Assembly: GCA_900754515.1 (NCBI GenBank)
Contig: CAAEDD010000096.1
Span: 1 to 12,042, forward strand
DNA length: 12,042 nt
DNA from: an uncultured Oscillospiraceae bacterium
GTDB taxonomy: Bacteria; Bacillota; Clostridia; Oscillospirales; Oscillospiraceae
Direction of reading: 5' to 3'
The translations under genes and the position numbers were made by a program. Below the pieces are notes generated by a model. It did not search any database. It was not told where the DNA came from and saw nothing but the letters and a program-made list of their open reading frames with translations. This document shows positions 7,100-12,042 of the stretch, piece by piece. Positions within the stretch are counted from its first letter, which is position 1. Each line of letters begins with the position of its first letter.

Positions 7100-8122
7100 A
7101 TGTCAGTAGGGATCAAATCTTTTGGCTCCACTCTGTCCGGCAGAGAGGTGCGGCAGTTCATAATAAGCGCGGGGGATAATATTAAAGTATCTCTCATAGA
7201 GATCGGAGCCAGCATTCAGAGCCTGTGGGTCCGGGACCGGCAGGGGCAATTTAGAGATCTGGTTCTGGGATATGACACGGCGGCGGAATATGAGGACAAC
7301 CCAACCTTTTTCGGTGCCGCTCTGGGCCGGCTCATAAGCCGCATGCCGGACTGCACACTTCACTTTGAAGGCCGGGACTACCCACTGGACAACGTAGACG
7401 GGATGCACATGCACGGCGGCATTAAAGGCTTTAGCCGCGTAAAATGGGACGGCACGGTTACCGGGAACAATCAGGTCCGCTTTACCTACATTAGTCCCGA
7501 CGGTGAGGAAGGCTATCCCGGCTGGGTGACGGCCAGAATAACCTATACACTGGAGAGCGCAGGTCTGACAATAGACTACCATATGTCTGCCGACCGGCGT
7601 ACGGTAATAAATCCCTCCAACCACAGCTACTTTAATCTCAACGGCCATGACAGCGGCAGTATACGTTCCCATGTTATAAGCTGCCCCGTTACCGGCTCCT
7701 TCAACCAGCTCACCGAAGAGCAAGGCCCACTGATGGAGGGTACAGATTTAAACAGCCCCCAGATCCTGGGGGAGCTATTCGACAGACACTATCCCTCTCT
7801 GGAAGAGATGGGCGGCGGAATAGATCACAAGTTCATTCTGGCCGAGCCCTCGGAAAAACTCAAGGCCGCCGGCACTCTGTACTCTCCCGATTCCGGCATA
7901 GAGCTGCAATGCACAACCACCATGCCGTGCGTAATGATATATACCGGCAACATGGTGGACAGAGTGCCAGGCAAAGGTGGATGCGTATACAATAAGCACG
8001 CCGGAGCCTGCTTTGAAACAATGCTTTTCAGCTCACTGCACGATATGTATGGCTCTGTAGCCGTTATCGAACCGGGAAAGGATCACAAAAGCCGCACAAG
8101 GTTTGCCTTTACCCTCAGATGA
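7100..8122 (+). CDS. Aldose 1-epimerase (mutarotase, GalM family)
   Basis: The 340-residue cytoplasmic enzyme interconverts alpha and beta anomers of an aldose. GalM-family features in order are LGRLISRMPDCTLHFEG, the MHMHGGIKGF segment with His105, NHSYFNLNGH with the catalytic acid His175, IDHKFIL with the substrate-contact Asp, and KHAGACFETM with the catalytic base Glu306. These match GalM motifs NRI-x-GRF, LHGG, NHTYFNL, DHNF and LETQ. The length equals the family norm. AAAGGAG sits 6 bases before the ATG. A mutarotase placed in a catabolic operon implies that the imported compound, or an intermediate, is a reducing aldose and that the next enzyme prefers one anomer. The stop codon overlaps the region of the next gene's leader, with 14 bp to the araD start. 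It is called GalM family rather than galM because the sugar is unlikely to be galactose here. Confidence 0.93.
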   Translation: MSVGIKSFGSTLSGREVRQFIISAGDNIKVSLIEIGASIQSLWVRDRQGQFRDLVLGYDTAAEYEDNPTFFGAALGRLISRMPDCTLHFEGRDYPLDNVDGMHMHGGIKGFSRVKWDGTVTGNNQVRFTYISPDGEEGYPGWVTARITYTLESAGLTIDYHMSADRRTVINPSNHSYFNLNGHDSGSIRSHVISCPVTGSFNQLTEEQGPLMEGTDLNSPQILGELFDRHYPSLEEMGGGIDHKFILAEPSEKLKAAGTLYSPDSGIELQCTTTMPCVMIYTGNMVDRVPGKGGCVYNKHAGACFETMLFSSLHDMYGSVAVIEPGKDHKSRTRFAFTLR

Positions 8123-8136
8123 GGGGAGGCCGGACA

Positions 8137-8850
8137 ATGCTGGAAGATTTAAAGCGCCAGGTACTTAAAGCAAATCTCATGCTTCCAAAGTATGGCCTTG
8201 TAACTTTGACCTGGGGCAATGCCTCAGGTATAGACAGAGACATGGGACTTATAGTGATAAAGCCCTCAGGTCTGCCCTACGAGGACATGGCAGCCGAGGA
8301 CATGGCTGTTGTGAATATGGCCGGAATCCAGGTGGAAGGGAAATGGAGACCATCCAGCGACCTGCTCACACATATAGAACTCTACAAAGCTTTCCCTGAC
8401 ATAGGGGGTATCGTACATACTCATTCCCGCTGGGCAACCTCTTTTGCCCAGGCTGGGCTGGGAATAAAGGCCATGGGAAGTACTCATGGTGACTACTTTT
8501 ATGGTGAGATACCCTGTACACGGCCTATGACTGACAAGGAGATCCGGGGCGAATACGAGCGGGAGACGGGAAAAGTAATAGCGGAGACCTTTAAAGATAA
8601 AGACCCGGCTGCCATTCCCGCTGTGCTGGTGAACAGTCACGGACCTTTTACCTGGGGGGCTACGCCCTATGAGGCTCTTTACCATGGGGTTGTGCTGGAG
8701 GAAGTGGCCTTCATGAACTACCACAGCCTGAGGCTGTGTCCGGACAGGGGACCTGTGCAGCAGAGTCTGCTTGACCGGCACTATTTCAGAAAGCACGGCC
8801 GGAACGCATATTATGGCCAGAGTACACCCGAAAAGGGAAAAGCCAACTGA
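8137..8850 (+). CDS. araD: L-ribulose-5-phosphate 4-epimerase
   Basis: The 237-residue enzyme converts L-ribulose-5-phosphate to D-xylulose-5-phosphate, delivering carbon to the pentose phosphate pathway. It belongs to the class II aldolase/adducin family but matches AraD/UlaF/SgbE rather than fuculose aldolase along its full length: LEDLKRQVLKANLMLPKYG, IKPSG, VHTHSRWAT, STHGDYFYGEIPCTR, NSHGPFTWG and HYFRKHGRNAYYGQ. Zinc ligands His94, His96 and His168 are present, as are Asp119 (E. coli Asp120) and Tyr226 (E. coli Tyr229), the two catalytic acid/base residues that define the epimerase. The ATG at 8137 has GAGGGGAGG 7 bases upstream; the in-frame ATG at 8119, which overlaps the previous stop, lacks such a site. 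It is the last operon gene. L-arabinose, L-ribose, L-lyxose or L-xylulose routes would all use it; SgbE or UlaF could be the closer homologue. Confidence 0.93.
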   Translation: MLEDLKRQVLKANLMLPKYGLVTLTWGNASGIDRDMGLIVIKPSGLPYEDMAAEDMAVVNMAGIQVEGKWRPSSDLLTHIELYKAFPDIGGIVHTHSRWATSFAQAGLGIKAMGSTHGDYFYGEIPCTRPMTDKEIRGEYERETGKVIAETFKDKDPAAIPAVLVNSHGPFTWGATPYEALYHGVVLEEVAFMNYHSLRLCPDRGPVQQSLLDRHYFRKHGRNAYYGQSTPEKGKAN

Positions 8851-8901
8851 AAAACGAATAGCCAAATAGATGCAGAGCTTAAACCAATTAAAGAATGTAA
8901 G

Positions 8902-8946
8902 ACAGGCAATACCCTGCCGGAAAATGACGGCAGGGTATTGCCCTGT
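8902..8946. terminator. Strong stem-loop between the converging operons
   Basis: GGCAATACCCTGCCG (8905-8919) pairs perfectly with CGGCAGGGTATTGCC (8928-8942) over an 8-base loop, and three more pairs form outside one bulged C. It lies 54 bases after the araD stop and 57 before the stop of the converging membrane-protein gene, so it probably ends transcripts from both sides. The T runs are weak on both strands (TTTA on plus). The rest of the 148-bp gap shows no gene. Confidence 0.75.
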
Positions 8947-8998
8947 TTATGTACTGGACTGGTATTGCTTCCATGATCGTCTCCGGAAGAACTTTCAA

Positions 8999-9538
8999 TT
9001 AAAAGCCGTAGTACTTCCCGGATATCATCACATTGAATATATCGGATATGCCATAAATTGCCAGAAGTACCCCAAACACTCTTATGGCTGATGCCGCAGC
9101 GCCGAAGGGATGGGAAGCAAGGAGAAGGCCCAGCGCAAGAAGGACAGCCGTAGACAGTATGCCAGTCAGACGCATCCACGCTCCCCAGGCCCACTGCCGG
9201 ACTATCAGAGGTATCCTTATAAGACCGAGGACGATAAGCAGGACCCCGATTGCAAAGAAAAAGACGGACAGCAGCAGCTCCGGCTTAAGGAAGCACAGCA
9301 GGCCAAGGAATAAAAAGACAGCGGCAAAGAGAAGTTCCCTGCCTGCACCGTCGTCAAACTTTCTCATCCTGAACCAGTAGACTACCCTGGACAGGGCGAA
9401 AAACAGCGCTGCAGCTCCAAGTATCTTGGCAAATATGACTCCGGCGAGAGCGGGATATATTGCCAGCAGCAGTCCAAAAGCTGCTGCGCATACCGCGGTC
9501 CAAACTGGGGGAAGAGCGGTTTCAAAATAATGCTTCAT
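8999..9538 (-). CDS. HdeD-like (DUF308) small integral membrane protein
   Basis: The 179-residue protein is almost entirely hydrophobic, with about six predicted membrane helices in pairs: roughly residues 11-30, 33-54, 69-86, 88-110, 122-142 and 148-170. The repeating pattern of a helix, a short Pro-containing turn (YPALAG, KPELLL, SHPFGA) and a second helix beginning a GxxL-type run is typical of the HdeD/DUF308 family, named for E. coli HdeD of the acid-resistance island. The biochemical role of the family is not established. AGGAGA lies 8 bases before the ATG at 9538. It sits 96 bp downstream of the NTPase gene on the same strand, and I see no clear promoter in that gap, so the two are probably co-transcribed. 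The family call is from topology and motif feel and is moderately secure. Confidence 0.75.
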   Translation of the reverse strand: MKHYFETALPPVWTAVCAAAFGLLLAIYPALAGVIFAKILGAAALFFALSRVVYWFRMRKFDDGAGRELLFAAVFLFLGLLCFLKPELLLSVFFFAIGVLLIVLGLIRIPLIVRQWAWGAWMRLTGILSTAVLLALGLLLASHPFGAAASAIRVFGVLLAIYGISDIFNVMISGKYYGF

Positions 9539-9634
9539 ATTGTTTTTCTCCTAATTCGATTTATGCAGTACTGGCGAGCGGCCGGAGGCGTGGATAAATG
9601 GCTCCGGCAGTGTAAAGACCCGTATTCGGGGCCG

Positions 9635-10342
9635 CTATATACCACCGTAGGCAAAGGTGTCCCAGCTGCGGTGCATGTATGTATCCAGAGCTATGGGGAC
9701 GCCGATAAATGCCGGGTCCCTGCCGTCTGCGAGAAATTCCTCCAGAAACTCCCGGCGGCCGGTGGTGTGGACTACAGGTATGCCGGAAAGCAGGGAAGTC
9801 TCCCGAAGTACATCGTAGCCGCGGCGCAGATCGTCGGCACTGGCAAAGTTCAAAAGATTGGAGTTGTTGATAAAACCGGTGACCTTCTGACGGGCAAAAT
9901 CCTCCATATCCTCTTTGAGCTTCAGTATCTTCTCCGGACTCTCCGACATTGGACGAAATACATTCACAATGTCGTAGACTTCCACCTGACCCTCCGGTAC
10001 GGCCGCAAAGTCCTGGTGATATCTGGCCAGGGACAGCGCTCCGGCGCTGTCACCGCCCACGTCAAAGACAACCAGATCCCAGTCCTGGGCAAAGGCCGAG
10101 GCTACGGCGGCGGACATGCTGCTCTGGGTGACTCCTTGACCGGCAAAGGTAGGTGAGACTATGTTAATCTTTTTATCCTCCAGAAGCTTCACATGGTCGG
10201 ACATGCGGAAGTAATCGTTTATCTTGTCCAGGTCTATGACTTGGGTACGTTTACCCTCCGAGGCGGCCATGACCGCCATGTTCAGGGCTATCTCCGTCTT
10301 TCCTGAACCGTAGTTGCCGATGAGAATTACTATCTTTTTCAC
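9635..10342 (-). CDS. P-loop NTPase, CobQ/MinD/ParA-like, unknown role
   Basis: The 235-residue protein carries a Walker A motif GNYGSGKT at residues 9-16, a following VIDLDKIND strand where SIMIBI NTPases place a second acidic residue (Asp37/Asp39), a Walker B-like LVVFDVGGD near residue 95, and a FINNSNL segment resembling the guanine/adenine-contact strand. It lacks the deviant KGG-x-GKT lysine of true ParA/MinD proteins, so membrane or DNA partitioning should not be assumed. The GTG at 10342 is chosen as start because AGGAG lies 8 bases upstream; the GTG at 10351 directly abuts that site. It is divergent from the SPFH gene and precedes a small membrane protein, which suggests a membrane-associated process. 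I do not recognise a specific function; nucleotide binding is the only secure prediction. Confidence 0.85.
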   Translation of the reverse strand: MKKIVILIGNYGSGKTEIALNMAVMAASEGKRTQVIDLDKINDYFRMSDHVKLLEDKKINIVSPTFAGQGVTQSSMSAAVASAFAQDWDLVVFDVGGDSAGALSLARYHQDFAAVPEGQVEVYDIVNVFRPMSESPEKILKLKEDMEDFARQKVTGFINNSNLLNFASADDLRRGYDVLRETSLLSGIPVVHTTGRREFLEEFLADGRDPAFIGVPIALDTYMHRSWDTFAYGGI

Positions 10343-10366
10343 CTTCAGCACTCCTCTGCCGCAGAT

Positions 10367-10391
10367 ACTGCCTGCTTACCAGGCAGTTTTT
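10367..10391. repeat. 8-bp inverted repeat in the leader of the NTPase gene
   Basis: ACTGCCTG (10367-10374) and CAGGCAGT (10380-10387) flank a 5-base loop. On the plus strand five T follow, so it has terminator shape there, but no plus-strand gene reads into it. On the minus strand it falls in the untranslated leader of the NTPase mRNA, about 12 bases before the ribosome binding site, where it could act as an operator or an RNA hairpin. Confidence 0.5.
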
Positions 10392-10419
10392 GAAAGGAAA
10401 AGGGCTTATTTATATGAAA

Positions 10420-10448
10420 ATTATAATACCCGGAGAAATATTAGTAAA
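10420..10448 (-). promoter_or_regulatory. Promoter of the NTPase/HdeD-like unit
   Basis: On the minus strand TTTACT (10448-10443) and a perfect TATAAT (10425-10420) are 17 bases apart. The leader to the GTG at 10342 would be about 70 bases and includes the 8-bp hairpin. The surrounding DNA is strongly AT-rich. Confidence 0.6.
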
Positions 10449-10526
10449 GTAAATAAATTTAAACTGGGAAGAACAAAAAGCCTTGCAGGAGCTGCAAAAA
10501 AAATTCGGCAAAAGCAGAAGAAGCCA

Positions 10527-10555
10527 TTGACATTTGGATATTATGGTGATATCAT
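10527..10555 (+). promoter_or_regulatory. Promoter of the SPFH-RHH unit
   Basis: A perfect TTGACA (10527-10532) and TATCAT (10550-10555) are 17 bases apart. Transcription would start near 10562, leaving a leader of about 24 bases with AGGAGG 8 bases before the ATG. The -10 box is embedded in the GATAT repeat array. Confidence 0.75.
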
Positions 10556-10564
10556 TTTGATATC
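10537..10564. promoter_or_regulatory. Three GATAT repeats at 11-bp spacing, candidate RHH operator
   Basis: GATAT begins at 10537, 10548 and 10559, exactly one helical turn apart, and the last two form the palindrome GATATCA-TTT-TGATATC (10548-10564). The array covers the spacer, the -10 box and the probable start site, where a bound protein would block transcription. Arc-type ribbon-helix-helix repressors bind short subsites spaced 11 bp, and such a protein is encoded in the same transcript, so autoregulation is a natural inference. Confidence 0.5.
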
Positions 10565-10585
10565 AGTAAAGAGGAGGTATAAAGA

Positions 10586-11626
10586 ATGGAAGAGAAACTG
10601 CTGAGCAATAAGAAAAACGGCATGGCCATGCTGCTTTTGCTGCTGGTAGTGTACATTGCGGCAATAGTAATGGTCATCTTTGGAGGTATTGGCTTGGACA
10701 GCGGGAGCAAGCTTGCCATCCCCGTATTCGTGGTGGGGCTTATCTGGGTATGTGTCGGCTGGATCAGCTTCTGTGGCCTGAAGGTCCTCAAGCCCCAGGA
10801 GGCCCTGGTGCTCACCCTCTTCGGCAAGTACGTGGGCACGCTGAAAGGTGAGGGCTTCTACTATGTCAATCCCTTCTGCACCGGCGTGAACCCCGCCGCC
10901 CATACCAAGCTGGGCCAGAGCGGCGACGTGGACAGCGGCGGCAAGGGCGGCATCCCTGGCTTCACCATGAGTGCAAACGGAGCTCAGATAAACATGGGTA
11001 CCATGGAGATGGGCAAGAAGATATCTCTTAAGGTGATGACGCTTTCCAATACGAAGCAGAAGATCAACGACCGCCTGGGCAACCCTGTGGAGATAGGCAT
11101 GGCCGTCATGTGGCGGGTAGTGGACACTGCCAAGGCTGTATTCACCGTGGATAACTATAAGGAGTATCTCTCCCTCCAGTGCGACAGTGCGGTGCGTGAC
11201 ATAGTGAAAATCTATCCCTACGATGTGGCTCCCGGCATAGACACTACCGGCGACGGACAGGCGGACGAGGGCAGCCTGAGGGGCTCCAGCGAGACTGTGG
11301 CCCGGCGCATCCGTGACGAACTTCAGGAAAAAGTGGAGGGGGCAGGCATTGAGGTGCTGGAGGCTCGCATCACCTACCTGGCTTACGCCCCGGAGATAGC
11401 TGCGGTAATGCTGCAGCGTCAGCAGGCCAGCGCCATAGTGGACGCCCGGAAGATGATAGTGGACGGTGCTGTGGGCATGGTGGAGATGGCTCTCACCAGA
11501 CTTAATGAAGGCGGAATGGTGGACCTGGACGAGGAGCGCAAGGCGGCTATGGTGTCTAATCTGCTGGTGGTGCTCTGCGGCAACAAGGATGCCCAGCCCG
11601 TGGTCAACTCCGGCAGCTTGTATTGA
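10586..11626 (+). CDS. SPFH/band-7 domain membrane protein
   Basis: The 346-residue protein has two membrane helices near the N-terminus (about residues 12-34 and 41-63) followed directly by an SPFH/prohibitin domain. Landmarks are KVLKPQEALVLTLFGKYVGTLKGEGFYYVNPF, typed here only in part as the conserved entry strand (GTLKGEGFYYVNPF), then TLSNTKQKINDRLGNPVEIG, VMWRVVDTAKAVFTVDNY, and the helix QEKVEGAGIEVLEARITYLAYAPEIA leading to a QRQQASAIVDARK heptad-like segment. SPFH proteins assemble into membrane-bound cages or microdomains; the specific client here is unknown. An unusual insertion rich in Gly, Asp and Asn lies between the first strands (about residues 105-135) and another around residues 215-232 (DTTGDGQADEG). 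AGGAGG is 8 bases before the ATG. It is translationally linked to the following ribbon-helix-helix gene. Confidence 0.9.
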   Translation: MEEKLLSNKKNGMAMLLLLLVVYIAAIVMVIFGGIGLDSGSKLAIPVFVVGLIWVCVGWISFCGLKVLKPQEALVLTLFGKYVGTLKGEGFYYVNPFCTGVNPAAHTKLGQSGDVDSGGKGGIPGFTMSANGAQINMGTMEMGKKISLKVMTLSNTKQKINDRLGNPVEIGMAVMWRVVDTAKAVFTVDNYKEYLSLQCDSAVRDIVKIYPYDVAPGIDTTGDGQADEGSLRGSSETVARRIRDELQEKVEGAGIEVLEARITYLAYAPEIAAVMLQRQQASAIVDARKMIVDGAVGMVEMALTRLNEGGMVDLDEERKAAMVSNLLVVLCGNKDAQPVVNSGSLY

Positions 11627-11627
11627 A

Positions 11628-11828
11628 ATGGCTGACAACCAGAAAAAACAGGTGCCGCTGCGCCTGTCGGCAAAACTCTATGAGGCCATTGCTGCTTGGG
11701 CCGAGGACGACTTCCGCTCAATTAACGGACAGATAGAGTATCTGCTAACCGAGTGTGTCAAGCAGCGGAAGAAGAACGGCAAGTATGTCTCCGACACAAT
11801 AGACGAACCCCTTGATCTGGATATCTGA
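11628..11828 (+). CDS. Arc-like ribbon-helix-helix protein
   Basis: The 66-residue product reads as an Arc/MetJ-type ribbon-helix-helix DNA-binding protein. KKQVPLRLSAKLYEAI supplies the DNA-contacting beta strand (alternating Gln, Leu, Leu) and first helix, and DFRSINGQIEYLLTECV the second helix with the turn motif R-S-x-N-x-Q-I-E-x-L. A short acidic tail (DEPLDLDI) follows. The ATG lies one base after the SPFH stop, and there is no separate strong ribosome binding site, which points to translational coupling. A longer frame starting at 11466 runs inside the SPFH gene and is not the real start. The protein may repress its own operon through the GATAT repeats. It could instead be a scaffold or antitoxin-like partner of the SPFH protein; no toxin gene is visible. 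Confidence 0.87.
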   Translation: MADNQKKQVPLRLSAKLYEAIAAWAEDDFRSINGQIEYLLTECVKQRKKNGKYVSDTIDEPLDLDI

Positions 11829-11844
11829 GAGGAGCCGTCTGCCA

Positions 11845-11880
11845 CAGTCCCAGGGGGAGTAGCTGCTTCCCCTGGGACTG
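11845..11880 (+). terminator. Stem-loop after the SPFH-RHH unit
   Basis: CAGTCCCAGGGG (11845-11856) and CCCCTGGGACTG (11869-11880) form a perfect 12-bp stem over a 12-base loop, 16 bases after the RHH stop. It is GC-rich and well placed to end the transcript, but the sequence after it (GATAATTATG) lacks a real T tract, so termination may need help. Confidence 0.65.
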
Positions 11881-11923
11881 GATAATTATGTATAAAAAGC
11901 AGAAAAAATTTTTAGAAAACCTA

Positions 11924-11952
11924 TTGACAAAAAGCGATGCTTTTGGTATTAT
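11924..11952 (+). promoter_or_regulatory. Promoter of the tRNA-Asp gene
   Basis: A perfect TTGACA (11924-11929) and TATTAT (11947-11952) are 17 bases apart. Transcription would begin about 5 bases before the mature tRNA 5' end, giving a very short leader typical of stable RNA genes. Confidence 0.8.
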
Positions 11953-11963
11953 AACTGAGCCGT

Positions 11964-12040
11964 GGCCGAGTGGTTCAGTCGGTTAGAACGCCGGCCTGTC
12001 ACGCCGGAGGTCGAGGGTTCAAGTCCCTTCTCGGTCGCCA
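11964..12040 (+). tRNA. tRNA-Asp (anticodon GTC)
   Basis: The 77-base gene folds as a full cloverleaf. The acceptor stem GGCCGAG pairs with CTCGGTC with one G-T wobble; the D stem GTTC/GAAC, anticodon stem CCGGC/GCCGG and T stem GAGGG/CCCTT (one wobble) all pair. The anticodon loop CTGTCAC has GTC at 11998-12000, the T loop is TTCAAGT, the discriminator base is G as required for aspartate identity, and CCA is encoded. The window ends two bases later, so a longer tRNA cluster may follow. Confidence 0.97.
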
Positions 12041-12042
12041 CA

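Noticed and set aside
8137..8850. L-fuculose-1-phosphate aldolase or tetronate-phosphate decarboxylase as identity of the last operon gene
   Set aside because: The full-length match to AraD/UlaF/SgbE, including Asp119 and the C-terminal AYYGQ with Tyr226, fits the 4-epimerase better than other class II aldolase members.
9581..9608. GCCGGAG/CTCCGGC 7-bp inverted repeat between the NTPase and HdeD-like genes
   Set aside because: A short stem with a 14-base loop and no T tract on either strand is likely chance in GC-rich DNA.
9530..10156. A 208-codon plus-strand frame opposite the NTPase gene
   Set aside because: The minus strand encodes a coherent Walker A NTPase there; the plus-strand product has no family features.
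11466..11627. N-terminal extension of the RHH protein into the SPFH frame
   Set aside because: The extension is tryptophan-rich out-of-frame sequence of the SPFH gene; the RHH fold begins right after the ATG at 11628.

Overview
The window looks like a chromosomal segment of an anaerobic gut-type Bacillota (Clostridia, possibly Oscillospiraceae). The grounds are strong AGGAGG-type ribosome binding sites, textbook TTGACA-17-TATAAT promoters, fairly GC-rich coding regions between AT-rich spacers, a CCA-encoding tRNA-Asp and typical clostridial protein families. The taxonomy is inference; no marker gene is present.

Region 1 (1-1041): a partial EamA/DMT-family permease on the minus strand and a divergent control region. 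Two near-consensus promoters face away from each other, and a perfect 13-bp inverted repeat sits midway between their -35 boxes.

Region 2 (1042-8850): an eight-gene plus-strand carbohydrate catabolic cluster. In order it encodes two tandem paralogous NagB-fold proteins, a ribokinase-like PfkB kinase, a TRAP transporter (DctP lipoprotein, DctQ, DctM), an aldose 1-epimerase and a well-conserved L-ribulose-5-phosphate 4-epimerase (AraD type). The last enzyme indicates that the pathway enters the pentose phosphate pathway through L-ribulose-5-P and D-xylulose-5-P, yet no AraA-type isomerase or FGGY-type AraB kinase is present here. I infer a non-canonical pentose (or related sugar) route: TRAP uptake, mutarotation, phosphorylation by the PfkB kinase, aldose-ketose isomerisation by one or both NagB-like proteins, then AraD. 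The NagB-like proteins have replaced two residues of the NagB catalytic motif (Asp141 to Lys, His143 to Leu, E. coli numbering) in both copies, so they are unlikely to be ordinary glucosamine-6-phosphate deaminases. Stem-loops after dctP, after dctM and after araD punctuate the transcript.

Region 3 (8999-10342): two minus-strand genes converging on the sugar operon, a P-loop NTPase of uncertain role followed by an HdeD-like (DUF308) membrane protein.

Region 4 (10343-11880): divergent from the NTPase lies a two-gene unit, an SPFH/band-7 membrane protein followed one base later by a 66-residue Arc-like ribbon-helix-helix protein. Its promoter carries three GATAT repeats spaced exactly 11 bp apart, a plausible autoregulatory operator. 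A stem-loop ends the unit.

Region 5 (11924-12040): a tRNA-Asp(GTC) gene with its own consensus promoter closes the window.
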